NCBI RefSeq assembly: GCF_036038375.1
Contig: NZ_CP107935.1
Location: 6,262,001-6,326,000 of the forward strand
Reading direction: 5' to 3'
Source: Streptomyces sp. NBC_00414
GTDB taxonomy: Bacteria > Actinomycetota > Actinomycetes > Streptomycetales > Streptomycetaceae
DNA: 64,000 nt
This document shows, piece after piece, positions 60,282 to 64,000 of this stretch. The position numbers were made by a program, and so were the translations under genes. The notes under the pieces were generated by a model, which was not told the origin of the DNA, made no database searches, and saw only the letters and a list, made by a program, of their open reading frames with translations. The first letter of the stretch is position 1, and every line of letters starts with the position of its first letter.

Positions 60282-61628
60282 TCAGCCGAGTGCCTTGCCC
60301 GGCAGCTCGACCTTCGCGCCCAGCTCGATCAGCTTCTCCATGAAGTTCTCGTAGCCGCGGTTGATCAGGTCGATGCCGTGCACCCGGGACGTGCCCTGGG
60401 CCGCCAGCGCCGCGATGAGGTACGAGAAGCCGCCGCGCAGGTCGGGGATGACCAGATCGGCGCCCTGGAGCTTCGTGGGGCCCGACACGACCGCCGAGTG
60501 AAGGAAGTTGCGCTGGCCGAAGCGGCAGCGGGAGCCGCCCAGGCACTCGCGGTAGAGCTGGATGTGCGCGCCCATCTGGTTCAGCGCCGAGGTGAAGCCG
60601 AGCCGGGACTCGTACACCGTCTCGTGGACGATGGAGAGGCCGGTGGCCTGCGTGAGGGCGACGACCAGGGGCTGCTGCCAGTCCGTCTGGAAGCCCGGGT
60701 GGACGTCCGTCTCCAGCGCGATCGACTTGAGCTGGCCGCCGGGGTGCCAGAAGCGGATGCCCTCGTCGTCGATCTCGAAGGCGCCGCCCACCTTCCGGTA
60801 CGTGTTGAGGAACGTCATCATCGAGCGCTGCTGGGCGCCGCGGACGTAGATGTTGCCTTCGGTCGCCAGCGCCGCGGAAGCCCACGAGGCGGCCTCCAGG
60901 CGGTCCGGCAGGGCCGCGTGGGTGTAACCGCCGAGCTTGTCGACGCCCGTGACGCGGATGGTGCGGTCGGTGTCCATCGCGATGATCGCGCCCATTTTCT
61001 GCAGGACGCAGATCAGGTCCTCGATCTCCGGCTCGACGGCCGCGTTCGCCAGCTCGGTGACGCCCTCCGCGAGGACGGCCGTCAGGAGCACCTGCTCGGT
61101 CGCGCCGACCGACGGGTACGGCAGCTCGATCTTCGTGCCGCGCAGCCGCTGCGGAGCCTCCAGGTACTGCCCGTCCGCGCGCTTCTCGATCGTCGCGCCG
61201 AACTGCCGCAGCACCTCGAAGTGGAAGTCGATCGGCCGGCCGCCGATGTCGCAGCCGCCGAGGCCCGGGATGAACGCGTGGCCGAGGCGGTGCAGCAGCG
61301 GACCGCAGAGGAGGATCGGGATGCGCGACGAGCCCGCGTGGGCGTCGATGTCCGCGACGTTGGCGCTCTCCACGTGCGACGGGTCCATGATGAGCTCGCC
61401 CGGCTCCTCACCCGGACGGACCGTCACCCCGTGCAGCTGCAGCAGTCCGCGTACGACCCGCACGTCACGGATGTCCGGGACATTGCGCAGCCGGCTCGGA
61501 GCACTGCCGAGCAGCGCGGCAACCATGGCCTTCGGTACGAGGTTCTTCGCACCGCGGACACGGATCTCACCCTCCAGCGGGGTTCCGCCGTGGACAAGGA
61601 GTACGTCGTCTGAGCCGTTGACGGTCAT
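60282..61628 (-). CDS. murA: UDP-N-acetylglucosamine 1-carboxyvinyltransferase
   Basis: A 448-residue enzyme of the first committed step of peptidoglycan synthesis (enolpyruvyl transfer from PEP). EPSP-synthase-type double domain; GGCDIGGRPIDFHFEVLRQFGA contains the catalytic, fosfomycin-reactive cysteine; RVRGAKNLVPKAMVAALL near the start matches the KN motif (lysine and asparagine binding UDP-GlcNAc); LINRGYENFMEKL ends the last domain. ATG at 61628 (MTVNGSDDVLLVHGG) chosen over the longer open frame. Divergent from yqgE. Streptomyces may carry a second copy elsewhere. Confidence 0.95.
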   Translation of the reverse strand: MTVNGSDDVLLVHGGTPLEGEIRVRGAKNLVPKAMVAALLGSAPSRLRNVPDIRDVRVVRGLLQLHGVTVRPGEEPGELIMDPSHVESANVADIDAHAGSSRIPILLCGPLLHRLGHAFIPGLGGCDIGGRPIDFHFEVLRQFGATIEKRADGQYLEAPQRLRGTKIELPYPSVGATEQVLLTAVLAEGVTELANAAVEPEIEDLICVLQKMGAIIAMDTDRTIRVTGVDKLGGYTHAALPDRLEAASWASAALATEGNIYVRGAQQRSMMTFLNTYRKVGGAFEIDDEGIRFWHPGGQLKSIALETDVHPGFQTDWQQPLVVALTQATGLSIVHETVYESRLGFTSALNQMGAHIQLYRECLGGSRCRFGQRNFLHSAVVSGPTKLQGADLVIPDLRGGFSYLIAALAAQGTSRVHGIDLINRGYENFMEKLIELGAKVELPGKALG

Positions 61629-61870
61629 GTATCTCGCGTTCCGGTTGGTGGGACAGGGGCGAAGCAGCAAGCGTAATGGCCGCCCACCCCCCTTCTGTAA
61701 GCCCAAGGGGCTCTCAGGCACGTCATAGCTTTGCCACAACACGAACCGTGCCTAATCGGACACACGGGGTCACCGGCCCCGTCGTGCGCTCCACCTGCGC
61801 CCCCGCGCTCTGAGCTGCATTCACGTGGGTACGGGTATTGCCTCCCCGTCCGCGGGGAAGATGCGAGATC

Positions 61871-62452
61871 ATGTCTCGCATGACCGAGGTGTCCTCGCTC
61901 ACAGGGCGGCTGCTCGTGGCCACACCCGCCCTGGCGGACCCCAACTTCGACCGCGCGGTGGTGCTGCTCCTCGACCACGACGAGGAGGGCTCACTGGGCG
62001 TCGTCCTCAACCGGCCCACGCCGGTGGACGTGGGCGACATCCTCGCGGGCTGGGCGGAACTCGCGGGGGAGCCCGGGGTCGTGTTCCAGGGCGGCCCGGT
62101 CTCCCTGGACTCGGCGCTCGGAGTGGCGGTCATCCCGGGCGGCGCCTCCGGGGAGCGCGCGCCGCTCGGCTGGCGCCGGGTGCACGGCGCGATCGGACTC
62201 GTGGACCTGGAGGCCCCGCCGGAGCTGCTCGCCTCGGCGCTCGGCTCGCTCAGGATCTTCGCGGGGTACGCGGGCTGGGGGCCGGGCCAGCTGGAGGACG
62301 AACTGGTCGAGGGTGCCTGGTACGTCGTCGAGTCCGAGCCCGGTGACGTCTCCTCGCCCGCTCCGGAACGGCTGTGGCGTGAGGTGCTGCGCCGTCAGCG
62401 CAACGAGCTGGCGATGGTGGCCACGTATCCGGACGACCCTTCGCTCAACTGA
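61871..62452 (+). CDS. yqgE: YqgE/AlgH family protein (UPF0301)
   Basis: A 193-residue cytoplasmic protein. Typical segments: LTGRLLVATPALADPNFDRAVVLLLDHDEEGSLGVVLNRPT, VFQGGPVSLDSALGVAV, RIFAGYAGWGPGQLEDELVEGAWYV. Function is not established. Two starts are close together (61871 MSRMTEV and 61880 MTEV); the first is used here. The stop overlaps an ATG at 62452 of the following frame, hinting at coupling with the DUF3039 gene. Confidence 0.92.
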   Translation: MSRMTEVSSLTGRLLVATPALADPNFDRAVVLLLDHDEEGSLGVVLNRPTPVDVGDILAGWAELAGEPGVVFQGGPVSLDSALGVAVIPGGASGERAPLGWRRVHGAIGLVDLEAPPELLASALGSLRIFAGYAGWGPGQLEDELVEGAWYVVESEPGDVSSPAPERLWREVLRRQRNELAMVATYPDDPSLN

Positions 62453-62481
62453 TGTCCCCCGCCTTCAGTACTCTTGCGTTT

Positions 62482-62793
62482 ATGAGCACTCTTGAGCCTG
62501 AGACCCAGCCCCAGCGAGGCACTGGGACGGGAACCCTCGTAGAGCCGACGCCGCAGACGTCGCACGGAGACGGGGACCACGAGCGCTTCGCCCACTACGT
62601 CCAGAAGGACAAGATCATGGCGAGCGCGCTCGACGGCACCCCCGTCGTCGCCCTCTGCGGCAAGGTGTGGGTCCCGGGCCGGGACCCGAAGAAGTACCCC
62701 GTGTGTCCCATGTGCAAGGAGATCTACGAGTCCATGGGCGCCGGTGGCGACGACGGCAAGGGCGGCGGCAAGGGCAAGGACGGCGGCAAGTAG
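62482..62793 (+). CDS. DUF3039 zinc-ribbon-like protein
   Basis: A 103-residue actinobacterial protein. FAHYVQKDKIMASALDGTPVVALCGKVWVPGRDPKKYPVCPMCKEIYE is the DUF3039 core, with cysteines in ALCGK and CPMC likely binding zinc; the tail is Gly/Lys-rich. ATG at 62482 (MSTLEPETQ) is preceded by TACTCT at a distance suited to a leaderless transcript; an alternative ATG at 62452 overlaps the yqgE stop and would add ten residues. Function unknown. Confidence 0.88.
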   Translation: MSTLEPETQPQRGTGTGTLVEPTPQTSHGDGDHERFAHYVQKDKIMASALDGTPVVALCGKVWVPGRDPKKYPVCPMCKEIYESMGAGGDDGKGGGKGKDGGK

Positions 62794-62890
62794 CGCGGCC
62801 GGTCGCCGGTCTGGTGGCCCGACCGGTGGCCCAACCGGTTTTCCCGCACCCCGCGACGCCGTGAGGCGCGGGAAGCCGTGCGGACGGAGT

Positions 62891-62927
62891 ACGGCCGCGG
62901 CGCCCCGGTGCGGGGTGCCGCGGCCGT
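62891..62927 (+). terminator. terminator after the DUF3039 gene
   Basis: 16-bp arms (62891-62906 ACGGCCGCGGCGCCCC, 62912-62927) pairing with one G-T position, 5-nt loop. It precedes the promoter region of the sugar-binding-protein gene. Confidence 0.7.
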
Positions 62928-63041
62928 GTCGTACCCGTGTGTCGACCGGCGGGTGCGGTTGTCGGGCGGCGGCGCGCTCTCGGCGTATCCGGGGCCTTTG
63001 TCCCGCCCGCCCGTTGCACGGAGTGCTTCAACCGGTCACAG

Positions 63042-63057
63042 AGTGGTTGAGACCTCT
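63042..63057. promoter_or_regulatory. DasR-like site (dre-like)
   Basis: AGTGGTTGAGACCTCT resembles the DasR consensus ACTGGTCTAGACCACT at about 12 of 16 positions, including GGT and GACC half-sites. It lies 96 bp before the start of the sugar-binding lipoprotein gene. Confidence 0.4.
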
Positions 63058-63094
63058 TGTGGGCATGTTCATGTACTCCATAGCCTCCCGGGTG

Positions 63095-63130
63095 TTGTGC
63101 AGCGCAAAACCACCATTGCACGTGCTGCAA
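63095..63130. promoter_or_regulatory. paired TTGCA-type palindromes in the sugar-binding-protein promoter
   Basis: TTGTGCAGCGCAA (63095-63107) and TTGCACGTGCTGCAA (63116-63130) are related inverted repeats, 21 bp apart start to start. A third weaker TTGCAC...TTCAA lies at about 63014-63031. They suggest cooperative binding of a GntR- or LacI-type regulator; the second one is 23 bp from the start codon. Confidence 0.45.
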
Positions 63131-63152
63131 CGCGCCCCCGGAGGACGCCCCC

Positions 63153-64000
63153 ATGAAGCTCGCACACCTCACTGCCCGCATGGCCGCCCCGATCGCCGCA
63201 CTCGTCGTCGCCGGGCTCACGGCGACCGCCTGCGCCCCCGAGTCGTCCGACAACTCCGGTGGCAAGGACGAGAAGAGCGGCACCCTGCGCGTGTGGCTCT
63301 TCCAGGAGGTCACCAACGCGCCGAAGGAGAAGGTGGTCGACGGTGTCGTCACCGCCTTCGAGAAGGCCCACAAGGGCACGAAGGTCGACGTCCAGTACAT
63401 CCCCGTCGAGACCCGCGCCGAGAAGATCAAGGCCGCCTTCAACGACCCCAAGAGCGCGCCCGACCTCATCGAGTACGGCAACACGGACACCGCCGGCTAC
63501 GTGAAGGACGGCGGACTCGCGGACGTCAGCGAGGAGTTCACGGACTGGAGCGAGTCCAAGGACACCGACCCGACCGCCAAGCAGTCCGTCACGGTCGACG
63601 GCAAGATCTACGGAGCCCCCTACTTCGTCGGCGTCCGCGCCCTCTACTACCGCACAGACATCTTCGACGACCTGGGCCTCGACGTGCCCAAGACCCAGGC
63701 CGAGCTGATCAGCACGGCCAAGGAGATCCGGCAGGCGAAGCCCGACCTGTACGGGCTCGCGGTCGGCGGCGCCTACACGTACGGCGCGATGCCGTTCATC
63801 TGGTCCAACGGCGGCGAGCTCGCCGAGGGCAAGGGCGGCTCGTACGCCTCGACGATCGACAGCGCGGAGGCCCAGAAGGGCATCAAGGCGTACACCTCGC
63901 TCTTCGGTGACGACAACTGTCCGGCCGCCAAGTGCGCGGGCATGGGCGGCAACGACACCGTCACGGCGTTCGCCTCCGGCAAGGCGGCCATGGCCATCGG
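63153..64000 (+). CDS. sugar-binding lipoprotein of an ABC importer, 3' end cut by window edge
   Basis: 282 codons are visible. Signal peptide with a lipobox-like TATAC (LVVAGLTATACAPESSDN) and the family 1 solute-binding pattern: TLRVWLFQEVTNAPKEKVVDGVVTAFEKAHKGTKVDVQYIP, DLIEYGNTDTAGYV, YYRTDIFDDLGL, MPFIWSNGGELAEG. The ATG has GGAGG at 8 nt. Permease genes are expected beyond the window. The promoter carries a DasR-like site and two TTGCA palindromes, so an amino-sugar or oligosaccharide ligand is plausible; this is an inference. Confidence 0.92.
   Translation, partial: MKLAHLTARMAAPIAALVVAGLTATACAPESSDNSGGKDEKSGTLRVWLFQEVTNAPKEKVVDGVVTAFEKAHKGTKVDVQYIPVETRAEKIKAAFNDPKSAPDLIEYGNTDTAGYVKDGGLADVSEEFTDWSESKDTDPTAKQSVTVDGKIYGAPYFVGVRALYYRTDIFDDLGLDVPKTQAELISTAKEIRQAKPDLYGLAVGGAYTYGAMPFIWSNGGELAEGKGGSYASTIDSAEAQKGIKAYTSLFGDDNCPAAKCAGMGGNDTVTAFASGKAAMAI

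Overview
The window looks like a piece of a Streptomyces chromosome. It is very GC-rich with strong third-position GC bias, and it uses many GTG and TTG starts. It carries Streptomyces-specific genes: the PkaA/PkaB kinases, MatA/MatB, NnaR, SigU/RsuA, an XRE/DUF397/anti-sigma trio and an LAXTG sortase substrate. From memory (not searched), the gene order matches the conserved core of the S. coelicolor chromosome from about SCO2983 down to SCO2946, read in that direction along the + strand, with accessory genes inserted.

Region by region. 1-4.7 kb (minus): the end of a cell-wall glycopolymer locus, with two GT2/CDP-glycerol glycerophosphotransferase enzymes and a methyltransferase. 4.8-8.5 kb (minus): a sugar ABC importer without its own ATPase; one permease has a large extracytoplasmic insert. 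9-16.4 kb: an FHA/FtsK-like ATPase divergent from two Ser/Thr kinases. 16.6-25.3 kb: housekeeping genes prfB, ftsE-ftsX, an S41 protease, smpB, ssrA (tmRNA) and a PBP4-type carboxypeptidase, plus a sortase substrate and a small zinc-ribbon membrane protein. 25.4-35 kb (minus): an operon for import and hydrolysis of xylose-containing oligosaccharides (binding protein, two permeases, YicI-type alpha-xylosidase, LacI repressor, GH3 glycosidase) headed by two LacI-type palindromes. 35.5-38 kb: divergent MFS transporter and LysR regulator. 38-43.2 kb: matA-matB-acyltransferase, extracellular PNAG-like glycan synthesis. 43.4-48.9 kb: accessory genes (lipoprotein plus secreted partner, SGNH hydrolase, TMEM175-like protein, DUF397/XRE/ATPase trio). 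49-52 kb: narK and its regulator nnaR. 52-57.5 kb: a CGNR protein, sigU-rsuA and a HelD-like RNA polymerase ATPase. 57.5-64 kb: an unexplained structured region, NAD-malic enzyme, HU, murA, yqgE, a DUF3039 protein and the start of a third sugar-binding lipoprotein.

The most unusual signals are not protein genes. (1) Two copies of a palindromic, MITE-like hairpin element (19369-19545 and a short copy at 8506-8585) each lie about 30 nt upstream of a start codon (ftsE and a sugar-binding protein). (2) Upstream of the malic enzyme there is a possible multi-branched RNA closed by a 14-bp stem, followed by an essentially loopless 45-nt palindrome. (3) A sugar permease carries an extracellular Cna-B/SdrD-like insert. 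Candidate LacI, GlnR, DasR-like and XRE-type operators are also reported.

No CRISPR array, tRNA, rRNA or intact transposase gene was seen. Family assignments come from recognising motifs by eye; no search was run.
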